From positions 1-64,000 of the forward strand of contig JAABSM010000004.1 in the NCBI GenBank assembly GCA_011390365.1: a stretch of DNA of 64,000 nt. The letters run 5' to 3'. The notes beneath the pieces were generated by a model that did not search any database, was not told the origin of the DNA, and was given only the letters and a program-made list of their open reading frames with translations. Position numbers and translations under genes: made by a program. Of the stretch, positions 26,023 to 34,343 are shown piece after piece (positions within the stretch are counted from its first letter, which is position 1; the number at the start of each line of letters is the position of its first letter). Origin of the DNA: Gammaproteobacteria bacterium (GTDB taxonomy: Bacteria > Pseudomonadota > Gammaproteobacteria > Chromatiales > Chromatiaceae).

Positions 26023-27210
26023 CTACAGCCGCCGCCTTAGCAACTGCGCCAGCTCATCATCATCGAGCACCAGCGGGTTGGTCTTCATGCTGCCGCCGCG
26101 GCTATCAGCGACCACGCGCGGGATGTCGGATTCGCCCATGCCGTAGCGCCCGAGGCGGTCGATTTCCAGGCGCTCGACCCATTCCCGCAGGCGCGCTATC
26201 AGCGCGTCGCAGGCCGCTGCATCGGCGAGCGAGGCATCTTCCAGCAGCATGCGCCCGACGCGGGCATATTTAGCCAGCGCCCGATTTTCCGGTTCACGGC
26301 GGCGCATGACCTGGATATTGATGTCGGTGGCCTCCGCCAGCAGGGTGCCGCAGACGACGCCGTGGGGAATGGGGAACTGGGCGCCAAGGGGGGAGGCGAG
26401 GCCATGCACCGAGCCGAGGCCGGTCTGGGCGAGGCAGATGCCGGAGATGAGCGAGCCATAGGCGATGCGGGCGTGGCCGTTGGCGTCGCCACCCAGGGCG
26501 GCGAAAAAGCCGTCGCGGAAGGCCTCCATGCCGGACCAGGCGAGGGCTTCGGTCATGGGGTTGGCGCGGGAGGAGACGTAGGATTCCAGCAGCTGGGTAA
26601 GGGCGTCCATGCCCTGGGCCGCCATCAGTCGCCGCGGGCAGGATTCGAGTAGCGACGGATCGATCAGGGCGATCTGGGCCACCAGGTCGTCATGACGAAA
26701 GGATTTCTTGTAGCCTTGCGATCCTCGCTCCGAGAGCACCGCGTTCTTGGTCGCCTCGCTGCCGGTGCCGGCGGTGGTGGGCACGGCGATGAACGGGAGA
26801 GCGGGTCCCCGGTAGGGTATTCCGCGGCCTACCCCTTCGAGATGATCGAGTACCTGGGTCTCCACCGGTAGCAGGCCGGCAATGGCCTTGGCGGCGTCGA
26901 GCACGCTGCCGCCGCCGATCGCGGCGACCGCTTGCGGGCGCCAGGGGCGCAGTTCCGCCACCGCCTGGTCGACCAGGGCTGGCGAGGGTTCGTCGTCGAC
27001 CTTTACTTGTCGCCACTCGATGGCCGCCTCGCGCAACCCCGCGCTGAGCTTGCCCCAGTGCTCGGTGGCAACAAACGATCTGGCGCCGGTCACAAGCACC
27101 AGGCGATGGCCGAAGCCGGCGGCGATTTCGGGTAATTCGGCGATGCGCCCGTTGCCAAAACGGATTCGCGGCAGGCGGGCGATATCAAAGGCGGTGAAGG
27201 GTTCCGTCAT
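26023..27210 (-). CDS. Iron-containing alcohol dehydrogenase
   Basis: This NAD(P)-dependent group III alcohol dehydrogenase is 395 residues long. It has the nucleotide-binding AAIGGGSVLDAAKA, the PTTAGTGSEATKNAVL loop and a metal site. The site has Asp in GMDALTQLLESYVS and His residues in GSVHGLASPLGAQFPIPHG. The usual DALTH His is Gln here, as in some subfamilies of the family. Substrate cannot be inferred. ATG 27210 is preferred over an upstream TTG. It starts six bases after the stop of the membrane protein gene, so they probably form an operon. Confidence 0.9.
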   Translation of the reverse strand: MTEPFTAFDIARLPRIRFGNGRIAELPEIAAGFGHRLVLVTGARSFVATEHWGKLSAGLREAAIEWRQVKVDDEPSPALVDQAVAELRPWRPQAVAAIGGGSVLDAAKAIAGLLPVETQVLDHLEGVGRGIPYRGPALPFIAVPTTAGTGSEATKNAVLSERGSQGYKKSFRHDDLVAQIALIDPSLLESCPRRLMAAQGMDALTQLLESYVSSRANPMTEALAWSGMEAFRDGFFAALGGDANGHARIAYGSLISGICLAQTGLGSVHGLASPLGAQFPIPHGVVCGTLLAEATDINIQVMRRREPENRALAKYARVGRMLLEDASLADAAACDALIARLREWVERLEIDRLGRYGMGESDIPRVVADSRGGSMKTNPLVLDDDELAQLLRRRL

Positions 27211-27216
27211 GAGCAA

Positions 27217-27759
27217 TCAAACCGTTCCCGCGGGCGCGGTCTCGGCGGGATCCTCCACCACCTCGGCCTCGGGGTTGGGATGGCGTTCGGCGAGGCTGTT
27301 TGGCATGCGGTTGTGGGCGGCCTGGTGCAAGGCATCGGACTCCATGATGATCAGCACCAGCACCGTCACCATCACCGGCAGAATGACACCGCCGCCGATG
27401 ATGGCGTAGACCGCCACCTCCATCATGCCCAGATAGGTGTAGCCGACCCAGCCTAGGGCGCAAATCGTGAGCAGCGCACTTAGCATGATGATGAAGACCT
27501 TGCTGCGGCGGGCCGCCAACTGCCAGTGACACATCACGAACCAATCGTCGCTACCGCGGGAGCGCCTTGCCCGCCACAGGATATAAGCGAGGGTGAGAAT
27601 GGAGACCAGCGGAACCAGCGCGATGGGTTGCCAGTAGGAGCGGACCACGCCGAGCGAGGCGACGAACCACAGGATGTGGTTGCCGATCAGGTTGCTGAGG
27701 AAGATCTCGTGGGGAATCTTGGCCTTGCGGCTCTGTTCGGCGGGGATATTGAAGCGCAT
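27217..27759 (-). CDS. Hypothetical membrane protein with about four helices
   Basis: The 180-residue protein has hydrophobic segments at about 23-40, 45-62, 90-110 and 115-140. A hydrophilic C-terminal tail rich in Glu/Pro/Ala follows. HEIFLSNLIGNHILWFVASLGVVRSYW near the N-terminus is distinctive but I do not recognise the family. It lies immediately upstream of the alcohol dehydrogenase on the same strand. Confidence 0.75.
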   Translation of the reverse strand: MRFNIPAEQSRKAKIPHEIFLSNLIGNHILWFVASLGVVRSYWQPIALVPLVSILTLAYILWRARRSRGSDDWFVMCHWQLAARRSKVFIIMLSALLTICALGWVGYTYLGMMEVAVYAIIGGGVILPVMVTVLVLIIMESDALHQAAHNRMPNSLAERHPNPEAEVVEDPAETAPAGTV

Positions 27760-27825
27760 CGGGCGGACCTGTCATCAAGTAACGGATCCGCCGGATGATA
27801 ACCGAAAACGTCGCGAAGTTGTAAT

Positions 27826-27926
27826 CCAGTGCAGCACCCGCCAAATAAGCAACAACAGTATTTATATAAAAATCAATACCCTATGCCCCACATTATTCTA
27901 TAGTCACTTGGTGGGTGCTGCACTAG
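27826..27926. mobile_element. CTAG-TIR mini-element, copy 1
   Basis: This ~100-bp unit has the left end CCAGTGCAGCACCCGCCAA and the right end TTGGTGGGTGCTGCACTAG. The internal TATTTATATAAA and CAATACCCTATG are shared with the copies at 41451-41550 and 58034-58133. Its right CTAG supplies the TAG stop codon of fixH. Confidence 0.85.
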
Positions 27927-28414
27927 TCCGGCCGCGCATTGGCGCGATAGTCGTCATGGTATTCGTCGCCATTATGCTCCACGGTCACCAGCACGTCCCA
28001 GGCGCCGAGCAGGGGGAAGGTGACATCCGCCTTCCATCTGCCTTGTCCATCGGCGACCATGGGCAGCTCGAAGTCGGCCTTGGCGTCGGCCGGGCGATAG
28101 GCGCGGAACATCACCTCTCCGACTTCCACCGGCTGGCCCTCCTGGTCCTTGACGGTGAAGGCGAATGGCGCGGGCTGGTTGACCACGATACGTCGCGGCG
28201 GCAGGATCTTCAACTTCCAGCCCGGGTGCCGGGCCTTCTTCTTGAGCATGTTCTGCTCGTAATCCTGGCCCCTTTCGTAGTAGTCGTCCACCACCAGCCC
28301 GGGGCGATCGAAGGCCAGATAGAGCATCACCCCGTTGGCGATAACGAAAACCACTAGCAGCCCGAGCCAGGCACGGATCCAGGGGCTGCGCAGGGCGGAT
28401 TGTTTCTGCGACAT
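27923..28414 (-). CDS. fixH: FixH-family cbb3 oxidase accessory protein
   Basis: The 163-residue protein has one N-terminal membrane helix (about 13-34) and an Ig-like periplasmic domain. It contains the family features VVDDYYERGQDYEQNM and GRWKADVTFPLLGAWDVLVTVEH. FixH works with the FixGHIS group in copper delivery and assembly of cbb3 oxidase. It lies downstream of ccoG but beyond a terminator, so it may have reduced or separate transcription. Its stop codon lies in the mini-element. Confidence 0.88.
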   Translation of the reverse strand: MSQKQSALRSPWIRAWLGLLVVFVIANGVMLYLAFDRPGLVVDDYYERGQDYEQNMLKKKARHPGWKLKILPPRRIVVNQPAPFAFTVKDQEGQPVEVGEVMFRAYRPADAKADFELPMVADGQGRWKADVTFPLLGAWDVLVTVEHNGDEYHDDYRANARPD

Positions 28415-28463
28415 TTGTTTAAGCCTCGTCTATGGAAAATTCTGATGCAATGATGTGAAAAAA

Positions 28464-28487
28464 GGGGCGCCCTTGCGCGGGCGCCCC
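28464..28487 (-). terminator. Rho-independent terminator after ccoG
   Basis: On the minus strand GGGGCGCCC-GCGCAA-GGGCGCCCC is followed by TTTTTT (28458-28463). It lies between the ccoG stop and the fixH start. Confidence 0.9.
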
Positions 28488-28515
28488 TCGAATGGCCATG
28501 ATACCAGTAAACGAA

Positions 28516-29940
28516 CTACTTGGGTCCGATGAAGACACTCTCCCGCTCGCTAACCAGGGTTTCACCCTCGTCATTAATCGCGGTCGCCGTGAAGGTGATC
28601 GGCATGTTTTCGCCTTCCAGATGCGCCTTGGGGACCTTGACGAAAACCGTTCGCGCACTGACCTGGCCATGGACCGCCTCGATCGGCTCTTCGGTTCCGG
28701 TCAGGATCAACCCTTTGGGTCCACTGGCGGTGATGGTGGTCGACAGATCCTCGGTCATCTTGTTGAGGATCTTGATGGTGTACTTGTTCTGGATCGAGCC
28801 ATCACTCTGCATCACATAGAGCGGCGCACGAGAGTGAAGTACCTTGATCTCGATGGCATCAAGGGTACTGAGGCCATAGCCTATCCCCATCAGCGCCAGC
28901 AACAGGATCGCGCTGTAGACCCAGACCCGGGGGCGGGCGTACATCGGTCGATTCTCCATGCCATTGAGCTGATCCAGGGATTCATAACGTATCAGCCCAG
29001 TAGGAAGGCCGACCTTTAACATCACTGTATCACAGGCATCAATGCACAGGGCGCACATGATGCAGCCTTCCTGCTGACCGTGACGGATATCCACCCCGGT
29101 CGGACAAACGGCGACGCACTGGGCGCAATCGACGCAGTCGCCTTTACCCTCCTGCTTCTTGCCCTTGGCCATGCGACCGCGGGGCTCGCCGCGATGAAAG
29201 TCATAGGTGGGCACGGCGGTGGTCTTGTCGACCATCACGCCCTGAATGCGGGCGTAAGGGCATAACCAGAAGCAGGTCTGCTCGCGCAGAAACCCGGCCA
29301 GCACATAGGTGCCGGCGGTAAACATGGCGACGAATACCAGCGACGCGCCAGAGAGGGTAAGGGAGAAGATCGCCGCCCACAGGTCGAAGACATCCACGAA
29401 CCAGGAGACGAACGCGACGCCAGTAAGAAACCCGATTACGATCCACAGAAAATGTTTGATGGCCTTGATGCGGATCTTGGTCGCATCCCAGGGGGCCTTT
29501 TCCAGCTTGCGGCGTTTCTGGGGATTGCCTTCCAGCCACTCCTCGATCCAGGTATAGACATCGGTCCACACCGTCTGGAAACAAAAAAAGCCGCAATAGA
29601 CCCGCCCCGCCAGCGCCGTTCCCACCGCCAGCAGGATCGCGAAGAACAGCAGCAGCAACGACAGCATCCAGAAATCCTGGGGCAGAATGGTTACGCCGAA
29701 GATGTGAAACTGGCGATTGGGGATATCGAACAGTACCGCCTGACGATCCCCCCAACGCAGGAAGGGGCCGAGGAAAAACAACAACCACACGCTGTTGGCG
29801 ATCCATTTGTAGGTGCGCCATCTGCCGGGAATACGCTTGGCGTGGATGGTTTCGTCGCCGGTGTTGATATGCCAGTGCTCGGCTTCGGCATAGAGATCGG
29901 CGATCGCCGCGTCCTGTTTGCTTTGCTGGGTGTCGCTCAA
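28516..29940 (-). CDS. ccoG: Cytochrome c oxidase accessory protein CcoG (FixG/RdxA)
   Basis: CcoG is a membrane-bound polyferredoxin that reduces Cu(II) for insertion into cbb3 oxidase. The 474-residue protein has about five helices. It carries membrane-associated Cys motifs CGFFCFQTVW and CFWLCPYARIQ, and two [4Fe-4S] motifs CVDCAQCVAVCP and CIMCALCIDACD. The C-terminus is an Ig-like domain. The best start is TTG 29940 (SDTQQSKQ follows), which has AGGAG eight bases upstream. No suitable ATG is present, and the longer frame to 30150 lacks family character. Confidence 0.94.
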   Translation of the reverse strand: MSDTQQSKQDAAIADLYAEAEHWHINTGDETIHAKRIPGRWRTYKWIANSVWLLFFLGPFLRWGDRQAVLFDIPNRQFHIFGVTILPQDFWMLSLLLLFFAILLAVGTALAGRVYCGFFCFQTVWTDVYTWIEEWLEGNPQKRRKLEKAPWDATKIRIKAIKHFLWIVIGFLTGVAFVSWFVDVFDLWAAIFSLTLSGASLVFVAMFTAGTYVLAGFLREQTCFWLCPYARIQGVMVDKTTAVPTYDFHRGEPRGRMAKGKKQEGKGDCVDCAQCVAVCPTGVDIRHGQQEGCIMCALCIDACDTVMLKVGLPTGLIRYESLDQLNGMENRPMYARPRVWVYSAILLLALMGIGYGLSTLDAIEIKVLHSRAPLYVMQSDGSIQNKYTIKILNKMTEDLSTTITASGPKGLILTGTEEPIEAVHGQVSARTVFVKVPKAHLEGENMPITFTATAINDEGETLVSERESVFIGPK

Positions 29941-30193
29941 GGTGTTTACTCCTGACAAGAGAGGACGTCTCCGCCACGGGACGGAAGGCGCTGAAGTGAG
30001 ACTGCGGAAAACCGCCGCGGTTCCCGGCGGCGACTGCGCCATTGCGGGCAACGCGTACGATACGGCTGACGGGCCGCGCAACGGACCGTTCGCTGGGATG
30101 ATGGGGAAAGTATAAAAAACCGTTGACTTTCGACCAATGCGATATCGCAATACTCCAAACGTCTTCCTGAATCAAGGCGACCGAAACAAAAAA

Positions 30194-30212
30194 GGGGGGA
30201 TAAAATCCCCCC
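30194..30212 (-). terminator. Rho-independent terminator after the DUF3149 gene
   Basis: GGGGGGAT-TTT-ATCCCCCC on the minus strand is followed by TTTTTTG. It ends the ccoNOQP-DUF3149 transcript before ccoG. Confidence 0.88.
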
Positions 30213-30245
30213 TCATGCTTTCGGCTGTGCTGGTTACCGAAAGGG

Positions 30246-30365
30246 TCACTTCTTTTTCTTGGCATCCTCATCCATCAGTTTCTTGATCTTGTACACCAAG
30301 AAACCCAGGACCGCGATGGATCCAATGACGGTGATGTAGGCGCCGATGGCAACTGCGTCGGTCAT
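30246..30365 (-). CDS. DUF3149-type 39-residue membrane peptide
   Basis: The tiny protein starts MTDAVAIGAYITVIGSIAVL, one membrane helix, and ends in a charged tail (KKLMDEDAKKKK). Such DUF3149 peptides are known near cbb3 oxidase genes. An excellent AAGGAGG site lies six bases before ATG 30365. It lies between ccoP and a terminator, so it is the last gene of the oxidase transcript and could be a small subunit or assembly aid. Confidence 0.8.
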   Translation of the reverse strand: MTDAVAIGAYITVIGSIAVLGFLVYKIKKLMDEDAKKKK

Positions 30366-30443
30366 TTCATCCTCCTTACTATAGGATATGGCGGAGGCGG
30401 AGCGCCATGCCCCGCCGCTCGCCGTTAGGGATTGAACTCTCCC

Positions 30444-31295
30444 TTATTGACCACCGCCCAGCTTGTGGACATAAACGGCCAACTTCTTGATGTCATCCTC
30501 GGACAGACGATCACCGAACGCAGGCATCACCGCCTCGCGGGTCATCGGGTCGCTGGCATCATTGACACCATGCTTGATGGTGTACTTGACGCTATCGAGC
30601 TGGGTCTGCCCCTCTCCCGGCACGAAGCGATAGATGCTGTCGGTCAGGTTCGCCGAACCGAGGATCTTCATGCCCTTGCCGTCGGGACCGTGGCAGGCGA
30701 CGCAGCCCTTGGTCATGTACAGCGGCTCGGAGGTCGGTTTGCCGGCGATGATGGCTTTGGCCAGCTTGTCGATCTCGGGATCCGAGAGGATCTTGCCGTG
30801 CGCCGTCATCACGCCCTTGCGACCATTGGCGATACTCGTCTTGATGTCGGCGATGGCGCCGCCAAAGAGCCAGTCGTCATCGGCGATGACCGGGAAGCCC
30901 GGACCGCCCATGCCGCCGACGCCATGACAGGCGGCGCAATTGTCGCCGAACAGCACCTTGGAAGAGGCGACCACGTAGGAGGCGAGCCCTTCATCTTCCA
31001 AGATCTGCGCCGCGCTCATCTTCGCGATCTTGTCTTCATTCGGTGCACGAATGGTCTCGATCTCGGCCATGCTCTCGTGATACTCCTTCATCTGCGTCCA
31101 ACCGGCGAGACCCTTGGTCGACTCATTACCGATGGGGTACATCGGATAGATAAAGCCATAGATCACGAACCAGGCGATGGAGGCCCAGAAGGCGATCATC
31201 CACCAGCGCGGTGGTGGATTGGCCAGTTCGCGCAGGTTGTCGTCCCAAACATGTCCGGTATTATTTTCACCCGGAAAAGGATTGTTATCCGCCAT
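30444..31295 (-). CDS. ccoP: cbb3 cytochrome c oxidase subunit III, diheme CcoP
   Basis: CcoP brings electrons from soluble cytochrome c to CcoO. The 283-residue protein has a cytoplasmic N-terminus with WWMIAFWASIAWFVIYGFIYPMYP forming one helix. Two periplasmic heme-c sites follow at CAACH (120-124) and CVACH (198-202). It overlaps the end of ccoQ by 11 bases. Confidence 0.97.
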   Translation of the reverse strand: MADNNPFPGENNTGHVWDDNLRELANPPPRWWMIAFWASIAWFVIYGFIYPMYPIGNESTKGLAGWTQMKEYHESMAEIETIRAPNEDKIAKMSAAQILEDEGLASYVVASSKVLFGDNCAACHGVGGMGGPGFPVIADDDWLFGGAIADIKTSIANGRKGVMTAHGKILSDPEIDKLAKAIIAGKPTSEPLYMTKGCVACHGPDGKGMKILGSANLTDSIYRFVPGEGQTQLDSVKYTIKHGVNDASDPMTREAVMPAFGDRLSEDDIKKLAVYVHKLGGGQ

Positions 31296-31497
31296 TTTTC
31301 TCTCCAGATTCTATCTTGTCGTCGTCCATCGGGATATATTTCTGCTGTTCCAGCTTATCCCGACTCTTTGGACGAAGAACGATGACATAGAGGCCTACCA
31401 TGAGGAGGAAGATGACCACGGTGAGGATCGTGCCGACCCAGTCACTTGTAGTCATCGCCTCCCAGTCGGTATGGAAGTAGTCGATAAAACTATTCAC
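31285..31497 (-). CDS. ccoQ: cbb3 oxidase subunit IV CcoQ
   Basis: The 70-residue single-helix protein ([20 protein letters not shown]) stabilises the complex. A GTG at 31497 overlaps the ccoO stop. An internal ATG at 31455 (MTTSDWVGT) with GGGAGG just upstream would give a 56-residue form closer to typical CcoQ length, so the start is uncertain. Confidence 0.85.
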   Translation of the reverse strand: MNSFIDYFHTDWEAMTTSDWVGTILTVVIFLLMVGLYVIVLRPKSRDKLEQQKYIPMDDDKIESGEKNGG

Positions 31498-32200
31498 GGT
31501 AGACCTTGTTTTCGTCCAGGTCCGCCATGGTGCCCAGTACCTGCAAATAGGCAACCATGGCATCCTCCTCGGTCTTGCCGTCCAACTGCTCGTTGGCGCC
31601 CTTGATATCGGAGTCCAGATAGGGGACGCCCAGGGTCTGCATGGCGCTCATGCGGACTTCGATATCCCAACTGATCATGTTCTCCGCCAACCAAGGGTAG
31701 TTCGGCATGACCGACTCGGGCACCACCGAACGAGGGGCGCGCAAGTGCTTGCGGTGCCAATCATCGGAGTACTTGCCGCCAAGACGGGCCAGATCCGGTC
31801 CGGTACGCTTGGAACCCCACTGGAAGGGGTGGTCATACATGGACTCGGAAGCCAGCGAGTAGTGGCCGTAACGCTCCTTTTCGTCGCGGAACGGACGCAC
31901 CATCTGCGAGTGGCAGGTGTAGCATCCTTCACGCAGGTAGACGTCGCGACCGGCCAGCTCGAGGGCGGTATAGGGACGGATCCCGTCACCCGGCTTCCAG
32001 TCGTCGAGGGTCTGCCCTGGTTCGCGTTGCCACACCAGCTCGTTGTGCTTGTTGTGCTCCATCGTGCTCTTCATGGTGAAGAGGGGCACGATTTCGACAA
32101 TGCCGCCAATCGAGAGCGAGATCGCGAGCACGATCAACAGCGCCCATATGTTGACTTCCATCTTTTCCTGGAAGTTCTTGGGTTTCACATCATTAGCCAT
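31490..32200 (-). CDS. ccoO: cbb3 oxidase subunit II, monoheme CcoO
   Basis: The 236-residue membrane-anchored cytochrome c has one N-terminal helix (about 18-40) and the heme-c site CYTCH at 93-97. It also has the conserved [10 protein letters not shown] and [21 protein letters not shown]. It passes electrons from CcoP to the catalytic subunit. It is encoded 19 bases after ccoN. Confidence 0.97.
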   Translation of the reverse strand: MANDVKPKNFQEKMEVNIWALLIVLAISLSIGGIVEIVPLFTMKSTMEHNKHNELVWQREPGQTLDDWKPGDGIRPYTALELAGRDVYLREGCYTCHSQMVRPFRDEKERYGHYSLASESMYDHPFQWGSKRTGPDLARLGGKYSDDWHRKHLRAPRSVVPESVMPNYPWLAENMISWDIEVRMSAMQTLGVPYLDSDIKGANEQLDGKTEEDAMVAYLQVLGTMADLDENKVYRE

Positions 32201-32219
32201 GATTGCTTTCTCCTCCCGA

Positions 32220-33653
32220 TTAAGCGCCGGCGACCGCGGTACGGGCCTGCTGCAGATTGCCTTCGGAGACGGACTTGCGAACCGTCATGATGACGTTGAC
32301 CAGCATCAGCACCGCGCCCAGCAGAAAGATCATGCCGCCGACGGCGCGCATGGCGTAGTAGGGGTGCATCGCCTCAACGGACTCGGCGAAGGTATAGGCC
32401 AGGGTGCCATAGTCGTCATAGGCGCGCCACATCAGGCCCTGCATGATGCCGGAGACCCACATCGCGACGATGTAGACCACGGCGCCGATGGTGGCGGTCC
32501 AGAAGTGGGCGTTAAGCAGCGCCTGAGAGGCCATGCGCACATGATAGGTCTTTTCGATCAGGTGGTAGATGGCGCCCATGCCGACCATGGCGACCCAGCC
32601 CAAGGCGCCGGAGTGGACGTGACCCACGGTCCAGTCGGTGTAGTGGGAGAGGGCGTTGACGGTCTTCAGGGACATGACCGGACCTTCGAAGGTGGACATG
32701 GCGTAGAAGGCCAGAGACATGATCAGGAAGCGCAGGATGTAGTCGTCACGCAGACGATCCCAGGCCCCGGAAAGGGTCATCATGCCGTTCACCGCGCCAC
32801 CCCAGGAGGGGATGATCATGGCCAGAGAGACGGCGGCGCCGAGGGAGCCGGTCCAGTCGGGCAGGGCGGTGTACTGGAGATGATGGGCGCCCAACCACAC
32901 ATAACCGAACATCAGCGCCCAGAAGTGGATCACCGACAGACGATAGGAGTAGACGGGACGACCGGCCTGCTTGGGCACGAAGTAGTACATGATGCCGAGG
33001 AAGCCGGCGGTCAGGTAGAAGCCTACCGCATTGTGACCCCACCACCACTGGATCATCGCGTCCTGCACGCCGGAGAAGATCGAGTAGGAGTCGAACAGGG
33101 AGACGGGGATCGCCAGGGAGTTGACCACATGCAGATAGGTGATCATCACCATCATGCCCAGGAAGAACCAGTTCGACACATAGATGTGGCTGGTCTTGCG
33201 AATGGAGATGGTCATGATGAAGTTGAAGAAGTAGGAGAGCCAGACCACTGCGATGAGGATATCCAGCGGCCACTCCAGTTCAGCGTACTCCTTGCCGCCG
33301 GTCAGACCCAGGGGAAGGGTGATGACGGCGCCGACGATGATGGCGTTCCAGCCCCAGAAGGTGAACCACGCCAGCTTGTCGCTCCAGAGACGTACGCCGC
33401 AAGTGCGTTGAACGCTGTAGAAGGCGGTGGCCATCAGCACGCAGCCGCCAAAGGCGAAGATCACCGCGTTGGTGTGGAGCGGGCGAAGTCGCCCGAAAGT
33501 GATATACGGGCTATCGAAGTTAAGAACTGGCCAGGCCAGCTCCGAAGCGATATACACCCCGACCAACGCGCCTACCACGAGGTAGACGACTGACATGACG
33601 GCGAACCATCGTACAACGTCGAAGTTGTACTTTTGCTCAGCAGCGGCGTCCAT
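32220..33653 (-). CDS. ccoN: cbb3 oxidase catalytic subunit I CcoN
   Basis: CcoN reduces O2 at high affinity. The 477-residue protein has 12 predicted helices. Heme and CuB ligands are visible: His60, His207 in WWWGHN, His257-His258 and Tyr251 in YVWLGAHH, and His345/His347 in TVGHVHSG. I start at ATG 33653 (MDAAAEQ), which follows AAGGGGGACTC. An upstream frame start at 33686 is less likely. It is the first gene of the oxidase operon. Confidence 0.98.
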   Translation of the reverse strand: MDAAAEQKYNFDVVRWFAVMSVVYLVVGALVGVYIASELAWPVLNFDSPYITFGRLRPLHTNAVIFAFGGCVLMATAFYSVQRTCGVRLWSDKLAWFTFWGWNAIIVGAVITLPLGLTGGKEYAELEWPLDILIAVVWLSYFFNFIMTISIRKTSHIYVSNWFFLGMMVMITYLHVVNSLAIPVSLFDSYSIFSGVQDAMIQWWWGHNAVGFYLTAGFLGIMYYFVPKQAGRPVYSYRLSVIHFWALMFGYVWLGAHHLQYTALPDWTGSLGAAVSLAMIIPSWGGAVNGMMTLSGAWDRLRDDYILRFLIMSLAFYAMSTFEGPVMSLKTVNALSHYTDWTVGHVHSGALGWVAMVGMGAIYHLIEKTYHVRMASQALLNAHFWTATIGAVVYIVAMWVSGIMQGLMWRAYDDYGTLAYTFAESVEAMHPYYAMRAVGGMIFLLGAVLMLVNVIMTVRKSVSEGNLQQARTAVAGA

Positions 33654-34008
33654 GAGTCCCCCTTGAGTTATTCTGAGGTTAAACACACTTGTGAAGATAA
33701 AGCCTAAAACTCCCTGTACCCGCTAGAGAGACGGGTCGAAAGTGCGGCATATGACATACTTATCTGTAACTTTTGTCAAGTTGCTTGGGGTTTCGAACAA
33801 AACTTAGCGCCGCGCTAGGAGAAAGGAACCAACAGATTATCAGGAAGTTATAATCTACCCCAAGGCGCGCTTATTGGGCCTATAAAAAATTTGCATCAAA
33901 GAGACCCTTGAAAATTTGATTACGGCGCACAAAGGATTGATTTTTGTCAATCGCTGAAGGGGCGGGCGCCCTTCTGGTCAAGTTCCCTACGACAGCCGCC
34001 ACCGCGGC
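33654..34008. other. ccoN upstream region
   Basis: This 355-bp AT-rich stretch probably holds the oxidase promoter. An FNR-like site lies at its far end (33937-33950). A TTATAA-type -10 candidate is near 33846-33852 on the minus strand. No gene is visible. Confidence 0.5.
33937..33950 (-). promoter_or_regulatory. FNR/ANR-like box
   Basis: TTGATTTTTGTCAA matches the TTGAT-N4-ATCAA consensus in nine of ten bases. FNR-type control of cbb3 oxidase is common. The site lies nearly 290 bp from ccoN, which would need a long untranslated leader, so its role is tentative. Confidence 0.45.
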
Positions 34009-34341
34009 TCAAAACCACCAGCGCCTCGGCTGAATAGGCGGGATTTCCCGCGCCACAGCGGTGTTGGCGAGGGCGGGAGCGACTCGCCGCTGCTCCCGCG
34101 CGCGCTGATGGCGAATCAGCGCCTCGACAAAACCGTGACCCGGATCCTCTCGCAGGGTCCGGGCGCGTCTCAACGACACCTCCGCTGCGTCGAGGTCGCC
34201 CCTCACCAGCGCCTCCAGCGCCCCGGCGACGGCGCGGCGCGCGCCGCGCTCGGCGCGCTGTACCAGGGTCAGGTCCGCCCCGCAGCGCGAACACAGGTTA
34301 AGGCCGCGCAGGCGCGCGCGACAGAAGGGGCAACGCTCCAT
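34009..34341 (-). CDS. Small zinc-ribbon protein of the Hsp70 operon
   Basis: The 110-residue protein has an N-terminal zinc ribbon (Cys4, Cys7, Cys17, Cys20 in CPFC...CSRC). A helical region follows (ALEALVRGDLDAAEVSLRRARTLRE) that looks like a TPR-type helix pair. No membrane segment is seen. It starts two bases after the Hsp70 stop and is the last gene of the operon. It could act as an adaptor or substrate-recognition part of this chaperone system, but no function is known. Confidence 0.78.
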   Translation of the reverse strand: MERCPFCRARLRGLNLCSRCGADLTLVQRAERGARRAVAGALEALVRGDLDAAEVSLRRARTLREDPGHGFVEALIRHQRAREQRRVAPALANTAVAREIPPIQPRRWWF

Positions 34342-34343
34342 GA

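Noticed and set aside
32043-33593. A 516-codon open frame on the plus strand across ccoN
   Set aside because: It is antisense to ccoN, which has all ligands intact. The translated protein is His/Asp/Gly-rich without a recognisable fold.
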